Below the pieces are notes generated by a model, which saw only the letters and a program-made list of their open reading frames with translations, had not been told where the DNA came from and made no database searches. Positions 12,096-22,697 of a stretch of DNA of 64,000 bases are shown piece after piece. Origin of the DNA: Talpa occidentalis (Eukaryota > Chordata > Mammalia > Eulipotyphla > Talpidae); NCBI RefSeq assembly GCF_014898055.3, contig NW_026555331.1:111907194-111971193 (forward strand), read 5' to 3'. Numbering within the stretch: position 1 is the first letter of the stretch; every line of letters begins with the position of its first letter. The position numbers were made by a program, and so were the translations under genes.

Positions 12096-12625
12096 AGTGT
12101 GAAAAAGTATTTTCATGTCATACATCTTAAGGTACTGGTATCCAAGATCAATAAAGACCTCATACTCAAGAAAAAAACAAATAAACCAATCAACATATGG
12201 TCAGAATCAACATATGGTAAATACTTCTCCATCAAAAGCATATAAGATGGCCAACAGGAACATGAAAAATATTCTTTATCACTTGTCAGGGAAATGCAAA
12301 TCAAACCCACAATGGGATAACAACTCACACCTGTGAAAATGGTCCATATAAAGAAGATCAGAAACAACCAGTGCTGGTGAAGATGTTTGTTGAGAAAAAG
12401 CAACACTGGCACACTATTGTTGGGAATGTAGACTGGTCCAGCAACTATGGACAGCAGAATGGAGGTTTCTCAAAATAATAACCCAGAAATTTGCTCATGG
12501 GTAATATATACAAGGAATGAGAAAACACTAATCCAAAGGGCTATATGCACTCCTCTGTTCATTGTAGCACTGTTTACAATAGCCAAGTTACAAAAACAAC
12601 CCAAGTGCCTATGGAAAGATTTAGG
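12096..12625 (+). mobile_element. Older L1 ORF2 3' fragment
   Basis: Recognisable but heavily decayed ORF2 order: AAGATGGCCAACAGGAACAT, GGGAAATGCAAATCAAAC, a GTTGGGAATGTAGACTGGTC stretch and TTTACAATAGCCAAG. It lies immediately downstream of, and in the same orientation as, a younger L1. Confidence 0.75.
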
Positions 12626-14090
12626 GTCTTACATACATAAGTCAAATGACCACCCTGATGGTTGTGGCCCTCAGAAAATATGAATCAGTCTGAATAACAA
12701 GTAAGGATCAATTTGGCCAGCATTTCACTAAACAAAAGTCAGAACGTTAGCATCAAGGTATAAGCCAATTGCTGACATAACTGCATGTGTCAGGAACTGC
12801 TTGTATCAAATAATTGATTTCAATACATCATTGCAACTAGATAATTCTAAGTAATTCATTTATCCTTAGCAAGTGAGTGAAACTTAATCTTTTCTTATTG
12901 GGATGGAGGGACAGAGGAAGAGTTTACTATCTCCAGAATGGATTAAGCTGGTTAGGAATGGTCCACCTGGCATCTGCAGAAAGCAAATTCTGTAGGCAGA
13001 TCTCTCAATCATTACCACTTTAAGAATGTGGTAATTCTTAGAAAAGAGAAATAAGTAAAGCTTCATCTGTGGAATAGAGATCAAATGGTTTATTCACATA
13101 TTCTTACAATCTTAAAGGAGATAGTCTGTAAATATTAAAAAAATTCTATTTTGGCCATTTTGGCATAGAATAGTTGGAGATTTAAGGGAGAAATTATAAG
13201 GCCTTTGGAGGGACAAAAATGAAAATAACCAAAATTACATCTTTGTTGCAGGGTGGCCAAAAACAGAAAGCTTCTTACAAGGTTTTTGTTTTGGCAGTAT
13301 TACCCTTACACCATCAAATGTCATTGCAATCATATGGTATCAATAACAAATGAATTATGGCCAGAACGACTAAGATCTATTCTTACAGACTTTAGATCTG
13401 AATTTTCCTTGTCACAAATATCAAAGGCATGTTCATTCTGAATTCGGGCCAGGTTGTCGACCTTTCTGCTGACCAACTTCCCTCAGAGTTATCAAAATAT
13501 TTTCTTAATGACTGTGAAACAATTTCCAGGTCTCTTTGCTTTCTTTTGCAGAGCTTTCTAGACTATTGAGTTCTATGGTATATCCCAGTATAATCATGTC
13601 CAATTTATGTCTCATGACTTGGGCTTGACTCTTTCAACATGTCCTAAACACTATGCCAATTGATAGCATTTTGGTCTCAGATGCCAGACATAGGATCCCA
13701 TGTCTATTATCTATACCATTTTTATTGGTTTCTGTGTTAAGCATGGTCAACATATAAAAGTTTTTACTAAGGTGGTCTGACGTAGAAAAGAAAATAGTGA
13801 GAGAACTTGATGACATTCTGAATGTGGGTTGCAGGGGAAAATAAACAAAGTTGACTAAATCTTCTGGGTAACTGGGCTAATAATAACATGTGTGAGGTAA
13901 TGCAGATGATGTAGTTTTGGATGGCCTCATGCTAAAGCAAATAATAATGTATTGCTAACATGCTTCATCCAGGTTTCTTATATTTATTTTAAAAACATCC
14001 TTCACATAGTGAAAATGTTGTCAAACAATGTTGTAATTTAGATATTCCCTCCAAAACAGAAATGTTAAATTGTACACTGGGTATACATTC
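12626..14090. other. Unassigned sequence
   Basis: No gene or confidently named repeat. The frames at 12884-13084 (-), 13253-13441 (+) and 13634-13816 (-) lack any recognisable domain. Confidence 0.5.
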
Positions 14091-14105
14091 CATTATTATT
14101 ATTAT

Positions 14106-14373
14106 ATATTTTTTTTAAGATTTATTTATTTATTTATACAAGCACTGGGTACAGTCAGAAGTGCGGGAGGGTGAGAGAATTCACCAGAGCCAGAGCGGGG
14201 AACAGAACAGGCAGACTGATGAAACACACTGCTGCGGGGAGCAGCGGGCGCAACAGGAGAGGTCTGAGTGCCATGTGGGACCCTTGCCAGTCTCCAGGGA
14301 TCAAACCGTCGCTGCAGAGGCTGAGGGCAGCTTCACAGCCCAGCGCTCAACCTCTGAGCCACCAGGGGAGGCC
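14106..14373 (-). mobile_element. tRNA-derived SINE, type A
   Basis: Antisense copy with a TTTTTTTTAAGATTTATTTA tail and terminal GGGGAGGCCC. The insertion duplicated a CATTATTATTATTAT target (14091-14105 and from 14374), so it landed in an ATT microsatellite. Confidence 0.92.
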
Positions 14374-14407
14374 CATTATTATTATTATTATTACTACTAC
14401 TACTACA
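14374..14407. repeat. (ATT)n/(ACT)n microsatellite
   Basis: Six ATT-type units pass into five ACT units. The downstream copy of the SINE target duplication forms its first half. Confidence 0.9.
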
Positions 14408-14631
14408 TATCTCAAAAATAAGGCCTCCTGAAATTAGGTCACTCACCAACCATTCTAAAACTGAGTCAATAAAGTGTCCTTAACTCAAGGTGTCCTAAGG
14501 GTCCCTTATCTTACTTAGTAACCTCAAGAGTAAGACATTCTCTTGCACTATTAAAGACAAATCTCTTTTACTTATATAAAATAACAATATATTCAGGAGA
14601 GACAGGTATACTGTGTAATTTCAGGTGTTAT
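14408..14631. other. Unassigned sequence
   Basis: Short unique-looking gap between two SINEs. Confidence 0.5.
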
Positions 14632-14645
14632 AAGAAATTAGTCTC

Positions 14646-14935
14646 GGGCCTCCCCGGTGGCGCAGCGGTTGAGCGCTGGGTTGCGAAGCTGCCCGCGGCC
14701 TCTGCGGTGCCGGTTCGATCCCCGGCTGCTCCCTGGCCACCGGAGGAGGGTCCCACATGGCGCGCAGACCTCTCCTGCCGCCCGCTGCTCCCCTCAGCAG
14801 TGTACTTTGGTCCTTCTGCCTGCTCTGCTCCCTGCTCTGGCTCTGGTGAATTCTCTCACCCTCCTGCGCTTCTGACTGTACCCAGTGCATGTACAAACAA
14901 ATAAATAAATAAAATGCCTCTATTAAAAAAAAAAA
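14646..14935 (+). mobile_element. tRNA-derived SINE, type A, CCTCTAT-tail variant
   Basis: Well preserved, with an A-box-like TGGCGCAGCGG at 14658-14668 and a B box GGTTCGATCC at 14712-14721. The tail is (AATA)n, then ATGCCTCTATT, then poly(A), instead of the usual TCTTTT. The same tail occurs at 51848-52152. A perfect 14-bp duplication AAGAAATTAGTCTC lies at 14632-14645 and 14936-14949. Confidence 0.95.
14658..14721 (+). promoter_or_regulatory. Internal Pol III promoter (A and B boxes) of a SINE
   Basis: TGGCGCAGCGG (A-box-like) and GGTTCGATCC (B box) keep tRNA-like spacing in one of the best-preserved copies. Activity cannot be judged from sequence. Confidence 0.6.
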
Positions 14936-14949
14936 AAGAAATTAGTCTC

Positions 14950-15776
14950 TAATTTTTTCAGTTTCCTGATAGTTACTGCTTAAGTATGATTAACTATGAT
15001 TAATCATAGTAAGAATCACAAGAATCAGCTCGCCTAGAACACTTGTTATCAACATGCTGGGACCAACACCAAACACTAAGGTAGGTATAACACTTGATTA
15101 CAACTGGGCTCAGTCTCCTGACTTATTGCTCTGTGTGGGCCTTACAGTATGGCAGCATGTGCTTATAGGTTGCAAGACAAGATAAGGAAAATAGAAGTCA
15201 GAGGTATGTGTCCTGTCTTTTAGTGAGGAATCTGCCATGAAACACTTCTACATTCTATCATCCAGAACTTATTTACATGGCTACATTTAGATGCAAAGGA
15301 AATTGGAAAATATAATCTTCATTCTGGGTAACCATGTACCAGCCTAAAAATGTGGGAAAACAGTTACAATATCACAGAAGAAAGAGAGACATGATTTCAG
15401 GGAACAATAAGCAGTCTCTGCCACATGACTAAATAACCAACAATAGGCAAAGATGGCACTGAGTACATATAATTGAATACCATGCAGTTTCAGCAAAATA
15501 AGGCTACTCTACATGGATTGTCATGGGAAATTATTACAGAAAAAGATGTTTATCTAGCTGTTTCAAAAAGGCATAGGTGAGAAATGCCCACATAAATTCA
15601 CCAAAAGACATATAAAAATGTTCATTTCTACATTATTTAAGATAACCCAAAACTGAAAATCCCATAAACATCCACTGACAGTATTGCTGCCAAGGGCAAC
15701 ACTTTGGATGATTCTTAAACAAAACGTTGAACAATAGATGTTGGACATATAACACATAAGCATTTTACATACATTT
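14950..15776. other. Unassigned sequence
   Basis: No gene recognised and no repeat named with confidence. Confidence 0.5.
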
Positions 15777-15789
15777 AAAAACAGATGAA

Positions 15790-16060
15790 GGGCCTCCCCT
15801 GGTGGCGCAGCGGTTGAGCACTGGCCTGGGAAGCTGCCTGCAGGCTCTGCAGCGCTGGTTTGATCCGTGGCCACGGTCGAGGGTCCCACATGGCACAGCA
15901 GACCTCTCCTGTCCACCCGCTGCTCCTCTCAGCAGTGTGCTTCGTCAGTCTACCTGTTCTGTTCCCCGCTCTGGCTCTGATGAATTCTCTCACCTTCCCG
16001 TGCTTCTGACTGTACCCAGTGCTTGTATAAATAAATAAGTCTTTAAAAAAAATAAAAAAT
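15790..16060 (+). mobile_element. tRNA-derived SINE, type A
   Basis: Sense copy ending AATAAATAAGTCTTTAAAA with an A-rich tail. Perfect duplication AAAAACAGATGAA at 15777-15789 and 16061-16073. Confidence 0.94.
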
Positions 16061-16073
16061 AAAAACAGATGAA

Positions 16074-16305
16074 ATAAACCAGTAGAGTTAGAAAGCAGGA
16101 TAAAATTAGCGTTAAGGGGTGGTAGTGACGGACATGGATCATGAGGGAAACATGTCAGGTATTCTATTTCTTGATGTTCTATTTTTCCATTTCTTGAGCT
16201 GGGTGCCTGTTCCTTACCATCTCCATTTCCTTATCTCCAGTTTTTTTAAAGGCTGTTTTTCATCATATACAACATTTCCCTGTTGAAGTTAGGATTGTTT
16301 GCAGG
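16074..16305. other. Unassigned sequence
   Basis: Short unique-looking gap. Confidence 0.5.
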
Positions 16306-16317
16306 ATATACATTTTT

Positions 16318-16578
16318 TTAAAAGATTTATTTATTTATTTATATAAGCACTGGGCACAGTCAGAAGCGCAGGAGGGTGAGAGAATTCACCAGAGCCAGAG
16401 TGGGCAGCAAAACAGGCAGAATGACTGACACTACTGAGGTGAGCAGCGGGCGTGGCAGGAGAGGTCTGAGAGCCATGTGGGACCCTCACCTGGCGGCCGG
16501 GGATCGAACCGGTGCTGCAGAGGCTACGGGCAGCTTCGCAGGCCAGCGCTCCACTGCTGCGCCACCAGGGAGGTCCAC
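16318..16578 (-). mobile_element. tRNA-derived SINE, type A
   Basis: Antisense copy, tail TTAAAAGATTTATTTATTTA. Target duplication ATATACATTTTT at 16306-16317 and 16580-16591. It lies only 34 bp from the next SINE in the same orientation. Confidence 0.93.
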
Positions 16579-16612
16579 AATATACATTTTTCCATATTTT
16601 TATATTTTAAAC

Positions 16613-16866
16613 GATTTAATTATTTATTTATACAAGCACTGGGTACAGTCAGAAGCGCAGGAGGGTGAGAGAATTCACCAGAGCCAGAGCGGAGAACAGA
16701 ACCGGCAGAGTGACGAAATACACTGCTGAGGGGAGCAGCCGGTGGCAGGAGAGGTCTGCTGGCCATGTGGGACCCTCGCCCGGTGGCCGGTGATTGAACC
16801 GGTGCTGCAGAGGCTGCAGGCAGATTCGCAACCCAGCACTCAACCGCTGCACCACAGGGGAGGTCA
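16613..16866 (-). mobile_element. tRNA-derived SINE, type A
   Basis: Antisense copy with its own perfect 20-bp target duplication (16593-16612 and 16867-16886), so it is independent of the neighbour at 16318-16578 rather than a tandem duplication. Confidence 0.94.
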
Positions 16867-16886
16867 CATATTTTTATATTTTAAAC

Positions 16887-18756
16887 TTGTATGTGTAATT
16901 ATATTTGAAGTGAGTTTCTTGTAAACAGCATATTGTTGTAAAATATATTTTATCCATTTTAACAATGTGTTTTTTAGACCATTTACATTAAAATAACAAT
17001 GGTGTTTTTGGATCTTGACCTGCCATTTTATTATTTTTCTGTTTGTTACCTCTTTTTAAAAAATTACTGTTTCCTCCCTCTTTTCTAATTTCTTTTGGGA
17101 TCTGTGAATTTTTTTGGAATTCAGCTTTACCTATTTTGTTTTCTATATTTCCCTGTATAAATGATTTAGTGGCCACCATAAATTTTCAGTCTACTTAAAA
17201 GCAATATTTTTATCCCATCAAGTAGAAAGTGGAAAAAAACAGAAAATAGAAACAATCTATAGATGATATCGATTCTACCCTCCTTGCCATATTGTAGATG
17301 TCTTATGTATTAAATCTATGCTCATGGAAAACTCCATCAGAAAATAATATTTTTGCTCTCAACCATCGATAATATTTTAATGAACTCAAGAGGGATAAAA
17401 ATTAACACACTAGGATTTATCCAGGTATTTACAATTTCTGTTTCTCTTCCTTCATTACCAAAGTTCTAAGTTTTGGTTTAGTATCATTTTATTTCTATCT
17501 AAAGAATTTTCTTTAGCAATGTTTCTAGTTCAGGTCTGCCACAAAGGAGTTCTCTTTGTTTTCTTTCAACAGAGAATGGCTTACTTCATTTCCATTCTTA
17601 AGAGGCATTCTCACTGCAAATAAAATTCAGGATTGACAGTTCCTTTCTTTTGGCACTTGAACATGTCAGTACTTGAAAAAGTACTGAAAAAAAAACAGTT
17701 AAAATAATGCCACTTTCTTTTGAGGCATTCCCATGGTTTTTGATAATAAATCCAGTTATTCAAATAAATGTTTCTCAGTATATGATGACTTTATCTCTGG
17801 TCTCTTTTTTTTTTTTTACAAATTTATTTATTTATGCATACAAGAGCTGGGGTACAGGCCAGAAATGCAGGGGGTGAGAGGATTCACCAGACACAGAGTG
17901 GGGAACAGAACAGGCAGATTGACCAGAGTACACTGCTGAGGGGAGCAGCGGGTGAGTCAGGAGAGGTCTGCTGTGCCATGTGGGTAGCTCCCTGGCTGGG
18001 GATCAAACTCATGTTACAGAGGCTGTGGATTGCTTCATAATGCAGTGCTTAACCCCTTGCACCACTAGGGAGGCCCATCTTTGACCTCTTTTAACATAAT
18101 TTATTAACCATTAATTGATAAAAATTTGACTCAGTTTTGCCTGGATGTGGATTTGGAACTTATTCACTTAGTTTCTGGAATATGTATACTGCTGTCTTTC
18201 AACAAATGTGGAGATTTTCCTTCAGATACCTTTTTTTTTTTTTTTTTGACTGCCTCTAACTCCTCTCTTTCTGGTTCCTCGGTGAAATAATTATCAGACC
18301 TTTTGTTATTATCACTGAGATCCAAGGCTCCAAAGTTGTGCTTATTTTTTCAATTTTTTCTCTTTGCTGTTCAACCTGGATAATCCAGTGTTTTCTTTGC
18401 AAGTTCAATCTCTTTCCTCTGTCATCTCCACATGACTATTGAGTTCATCCAGTGAGTTTTTAAAATGTGAGTTATTATAATTTTAGTTCCACACTTTCCA
18501 TTTTGTTTTCCTTCGTAACGTCCACTTATTTTCTAAGATTTTCTGCCTTCTCATTCACTCTAACAGTGTTCTTACCTTTGGAGCATTTTTGCAACATGAG
18601 TATTAAAGTCTTTGTCAGATAGTTCCAACATTTGGGTCATCTCAGCACTGGCATCTGTTGATTGTCTTCTAGTGTGTGTGAAGATTTTCCTGTTTCTTCA
18701 AATGCTGAATAATTTTGGATTGACACATGCTGAATATTTCAAAAATTATACACATC
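16887..18756 (-). mobile_element. Old L1, antisense 5'/ORF1-proximal region
   Basis: Diverged antisense L1 text: AGTGAGTTTCTTGTAAACAG, then AAGAATTTTCTTTAGCAATG, a GAGGCATTCTCACTGCAAAT stretch and GTCTTTGTCAGATAGTTCCA, in the order seen in ancient L1M-type elements. It is interrupted by a type B SINE (17809-18076) and, on the right, by a Tigger-like element. It probably resumes to about 19490. Confidence 0.6.
17809..18076 (-). mobile_element. tRNA-derived SINE, type B
   Basis: CAAGAGCTGGGGTACAGGCC marks type B. The body diverges from type A in the head (GGGATCAAACTCATG) and tail-side region. The flanking 16-mers ATCTCTGGTCTCTTTT and ATCTTTGACCTCTTTT are a decayed target duplication, so this copy is older than most type A copies. 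Confidence 0.88.
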
Positions 18757-19067
18757 TTTCTCAACTTACAATGGGGTTATATATCAATAAATCCATTTAA
18801 GTGGAAAATATCATAAATTAAGCCATTGTAAGTTATGCACCATCTGTATACAAAAAATATGCTGACAACATAGTATACTGCAGAATATCAGTTGTTTACC
18901 TTCATGACCATCAGACTGACTAAGAGTTGGGGCTTATTACCACTGCCTGACATCATAAGAAAACATCAAAATGCATATCACTAGCCTGAGAAAAGGTCAA
19001 AATTTGAGATTCAAAATACAGCTTCTACCAAATGCATATTACTTTCATACTTCATTGTAACTTGGAG
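18757..19067 (+). mobile_element. Tigger/MER2-like DNA transposon remnant
   Basis: It opens with CTCAACTTACAATGGGGTTA and continues GGAAAATATCATAAATTAAG, CATTGTAAGTTATGCACC. The distal end has TTCATTGTAACTTG, related to the inverted start. This matches the pogo-class Tigger pattern from memory. Non-coding, inserted in old L1. Confidence 0.65.
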
Positions 19068-19656
19068 ATTTTTTTTCATAAAATGTTGAGCCTTGTTTAA
19101 GTTCTATGGGAATGTTAATATTAATATTAATATAATTAATGTTAATGTTTTATTGGGCAATCAATCCAGTTGGTTTCATGTTGCAAGGTCCAGTCAATCG
19201 GTGGGTAGTGGTTTTAATGTCACTTCCATTTTTACAGCCTTTACAAAGCTATGCAAATCTATCTTGAATGTGTGCCACCCAGTGGCTAGTCTGGGACCAG
19301 GGCTCTATATTAGCTCTTTTTTTTCCTCCTGTTCTTAACCTTATTGGTGTGCTACATAGTCAGATCTATGTATATTCCACTTGGGATTGTGCCCAGGAGT
19401 TCATGAGCAATTTATCAGGGGTCACTTACCCAAACTCCTCCCTCTCAATGACCTACCTATTACTTTTTGTTTGTTTGTGATGCTTTTTTTCAGATAGAAA
19501 GTTGGGACTTTATCTGATTAGCTATTTGTATACGTCAGAGAGTTACATCCATATTTTGGCTAAAAGGTAGGGTTACAGAGAATAAAAAAGCAATGGAGTC
19601 ATTTTACTCTCTTAAAACCACAGTCCTCTGATTGGAGAGAAATATACATTTTCCTT
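19068..19656 (-). mobile_element. Probable continuation of the old antisense L1
   Basis: CCCAGTGGCTAGTCTGGGAC and the surrounding text resemble the far 5' region of ancient L1s, continuing the piece left of the Tigger-like element. A short AT tandem (ATTAATATTAATATTAAT) lies at 19125-19150. Assignment tentative. Confidence 0.35.
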
Positions 19657-19673
19657 AGAATTTAAGATGTCTG
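19657..19673. repeat. Target-site duplication of the twin-primed L1 (left)
   Basis: AGAATTTAAGATGTCTG is repeated exactly at 22681-22697. It brackets the whole inverted L1 and shows a single insertion event. Confidence 0.95.
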
Positions 19674-21045
19674 ATTATTCTTTTGATTTCTGCTGTGTCC
19701 GTTGTGATTTCTCCTCTTTCATTTATGATCCTGTGTATTTGTGCTTTCTCCCTTTTTTCCTTTGTGAGCCTGGCTAGGGGTTTGTCTATTTTATTTATTT
19801 TTCAAAGAACCAGCTCTTGGTTTCATTGATCTTTTGGATTGTTTTTTTAGTTTCAATTTCATTTATTTCTGCTTTGGTTTTTATTATTTCTTTTCTTCTA
19901 CTGGTTTTGGGGTTTTTTTGTTGTTCTTTTTCTAGATCTTTGAGCTTTGAGATTAGGTTGTTTCTTTGAGTTCTTTCTTGTTTTTTGATGTGAGCTTCTA
20001 TTGCTATATATTTTCCTCTTATTACTGCTTTTGCTGCATCCCATACATTTAGGATATTGGTGTCCTCCTTGTCATTCAATTCAAAGAATTTTTTAATTTC
20101 TTCTTTGATCTCCTCGTTAGTCCAGTGGTCTTCCAGTAGTGTGGCTTTTAATCTCCATGAGGTAGGATAGTTCCTTGCCTTCTTTTTATGATTTATTTCT
20201 AGTTTGATGCCTTCATGGTCAGAAAAGATGGTTGGTATGATTTCAATCTTGGTGTATCTGTTGATGTTTGTCTTGTGCCCCAGTATGTGATCGATCCTGG
20301 AGAATGATCCGTGTGCGCTTGAGAAAAATGTGTACTCCGTTTTTTTTTGGGTTTAGTGTTCTATAGATGTCTGTTAAGCCCAAATGCTCTAGGTCCTTAT
20401 TTAGAGCTTTAGTTTCTTTACTTATTTTTTGTCTTGTTGATCTATCCATTGTTGATAGTGGTGTGTTGAAGTCTCCCACTACGTATGTGTTTTCTCTGAT
20501 GTCTGTTTTCAGAGAGGACAACAGTTGTCTGATATATTTTGGTGCTCTTTCGTTTGGTGAGTATATGTTAATGAGTGTTATTTCTTCTTGAAGTATTGTC
20601 CCCTTGATCATAATGTAGTGACCATTGGGGTCTCTTTTTATTTTTTTGAGTTTGAAGTCTGTTTTATCTGATATAAGTATAGCTGTTCCTGCTTTCTTTT
20701 TTGGCCCATTTGCTTGTAGGATTGTTTTCCATCCTTTGACTTTGAGCCTATTTTTATCTTTTGTAGCTAAATGTGTTTCCTGGAGACAGCAAAAGGTTGG
20801 GTTTTGTTTCTTAATCCAGGCTGCACTCTGTGTCTTTTTATTGAAGAGTTTAGTCCATTTACATTTAGAGTTAATATTGATATGTTAGCATCTGTATTTG
20901 CCATTATGTTTGTCTTTCCTTTGATTTTATTTATTCTTTTAATAACTTTTTTTTTTTTTGGTCTTCTTTCGTTGTTATTCGTCCCTCTGAGGTTCTGGCT
21001 TTAGGATTCCTTGTAGTATTTTTTGGAGTGGGGGTTTTAAAGACA
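19674..21045 (-). pseudogene. L1 5' half, inverted: ORF1 end and ORF2 endonuclease region
   Basis: On the minus strand, from 21040 leftwards, it encodes the ORF1 C-terminal tail ([14 protein letters not shown]), then ORF2 from about 20900: a start like LTLNVNGLNSSIKRHR, the endonuclease core with LINIYSPNERAPKYI and VVGDFNTPLS, the LEHLGLTDIYRTLNPK segment, and the post-endonuclease helix-rich part (TKSWFFEK at 19795). It stops at the TAEIKRI region, before the reverse transcriptase domain. A few frameshifts and stops, for example near 20340 and 20770, make it dead. L1 endonuclease nicks target DNA; this copy cannot do so. Confidence 0.93.
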
Positions 21046-22466
21046 TCCCCTGCTCATGGATTGGAAGAATAAACATTATTAAAATGGCCATCCTACCAAA
21101 AGCAATATACAGATTCAATGCTATTCCAATCAAAATCTCAATGGCATTCTTCAAAGAAATAGAACAATTATTGATGAAATTCATATGGAATCACCAAAAA
21201 CCCCGAATAGCCAAAGCTCTACTGAAAAAAAAGAAGGAAATGGAGGCATCACACTCCCAGACTTCAAACTATACTACAAAGCCATAATCATCAAAACTGC
21301 ATGGTATTGGAACAAGAACAGACATACAGACCAATGGAATCGAATAGAAAATCCAGAAATAAACCCACAGATTTATGGTCAACTAATCTGTGACAAAGGA
21401 GCAAAGACTATGCATTGGAGCAAAGAAAGTTTGTTCAATAAATGGTGCTGGGAAAACTGGGTCGCTACATGCAAAAGAATGAAGCTTGACCACTACCTCA
21501 CACCATACACAAAAATCAACTCAAAATGGATTAAAGAACTAGACATAAGACCTGAAACCATAAAATACATAGAAGGAAATATAGGCGAAACACTACGGGA
21601 TTTGCACATCAAAGACATCTTTACAGACACATCACCCAAAGCAGTGATAGTGAAGGCAAAGATAAACAGCTGGGACTACATCAAATTAAAGCGCTTCTGC
21701 ACAGCAAAAGAGACAATAACAAAACAAAGAGAAACCCACCAACTGGGAGAACATTTTTGCACCCAACACTAATGATAAAGGACTGATCACAAAAATCTGC
21801 AAAGAGCTGATGAGACTCAGCAACAACAAAGAAAATAATCCAGTCAAAAAATGGGCAGAAGAGCTAAAAAGAAACTTCTCTGAAGAGGAAATGCAAATGG
21901 CCAACAGGCATATGAAAAAATGTTCAACATCACTTGTAATCAGGGAAATGCAAATCAAAACTACCATGAGATACCATCTCACACCAGTGAGAATGGCACA
22001 TATTAAAAAAACTAGCAACAACAAATGTTGGCGAGGGTGTGGAGAAAAAGGAACTCTTCTGCACTGTTGGTGGGAGTGCAAACTGGTCCAACCACTATGG
22101 AGAGCTGTGTGGAGATTTCTGGACCTACTAAACATAGAGCTTCCATATGATCCAGCAATTCCACTCCTAGGTATTTACCCAAAGGACACAGAAACATCAA
22201 TTCCAAAGAGCACCTGCACCCCTATGTTTATAGCAGCACTGTTTACAATAGCTAAGCTTTGGAAACAACCCAAATGCCCAAAAATAGATGACTGGATCAA
22301 GAAGATGTGGTACATATATACCATGGAATATTACTCAGCATTCAAAAAAGATAAACACATGCAATTTGCAGCAACATGGATGGCACTGGAAGGGATCATG
22401 CTCAGCGAAATAAGCCAAAAAGAAAAAGAAAAATACCGGATGGTCTCACTCATAGCAGGAATCTAG
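21046..22466 (+). pseudogene. L1 3' half: ORF2 C-terminal region, broken
   Basis: Plus-strand ORF2 resumes at [20 protein letters not shown] (21055 on) and continues through [81 protein letters not shown], the Cys-rich [19 protein letters not shown], and [13 protein letters not shown] to the stop after SLIAGI. The frame shifts at about 21230 and 21770. Relative to human ORF2p (recalled) the RT domain, roughly residues 465-825, is absent between the two halves. Confidence 0.95.
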
Positions 22467-22652
22467 AAAACTTAAATAAGGGACCAGGAAAATGAATATA
22501 AGAAAGTGAAAATCAAAATCAACAAAAAACTATGAACCAGAGACACTTTTTGGGGGGTGGGGGGCGGGAGGGGAAGGATTGGGGTCAGAATGGGGCGTTT
22601 GCAATTGTACGGGGGAATATAAAAATAAAATTTAATATTAAAAAAAAAAAAA
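22467..22652 (+). mobile_element. L1 3' UTR and first poly(A)
   Basis: Follows the ORF2 stop. Contains ATCAAAATCAACAAAAAACT, a G-rich tract with several G-runs (22552-22584), then AATAAAATTTAATATT and A13 (22640-22652). The 3' UTR variant differs from those at 961 and 11847. Confidence 0.92.
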
Positions 22653-22680
22653 GAAATTGGCAAATGCTGAAAAAAAAAAA
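22653..22680 (+). mobile_element. Putative 17-bp 3' transduction plus second poly(A)
   Basis: GAAATTGGCAAATGCTG (22653-22669) lies between two poly(A) runs, before the right target duplication. Double poly(A) with an intervening unique segment is the signature of L1 read-through transcription at the source locus. Confidence 0.75.
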
Positions 22681-22697
22681 AGAATTTAAGATGTCTG
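22681..22697. repeat. Target-site duplication of the twin-primed L1 (right)
   Basis: Exact copy of 19657-19673. Confidence 0.95.

Noticed and set aside
14161..14431. Overlapping 86-codon frames ending in Tyr or Thr runs
   Set aside because: SINE sequence read into an ATT/ACT microsatellite; homopolymeric tails are artefacts.
14646..14730. A genuine tRNA gene in the SINE head
   Set aside because: It has A and B boxes, but no cloverleaf with a proper acceptor stem could be drawn, and the unit recurs as a SINE with poly(A) and target duplications.
20243..20611. 122-codon minus-strand frame as a host gene
   Set aside because: It is the L1 ORF2 endonuclease region (VVGDFNTPLS, LGLTDIYRTLNPK), part of a dead inverted L1.
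21810..22466. 218-codon plus-strand frame, the longest in the window
   Set aside because: L1 ORF2 C-terminus ([19 protein letters not shown] and neighbours), not an independent gene.
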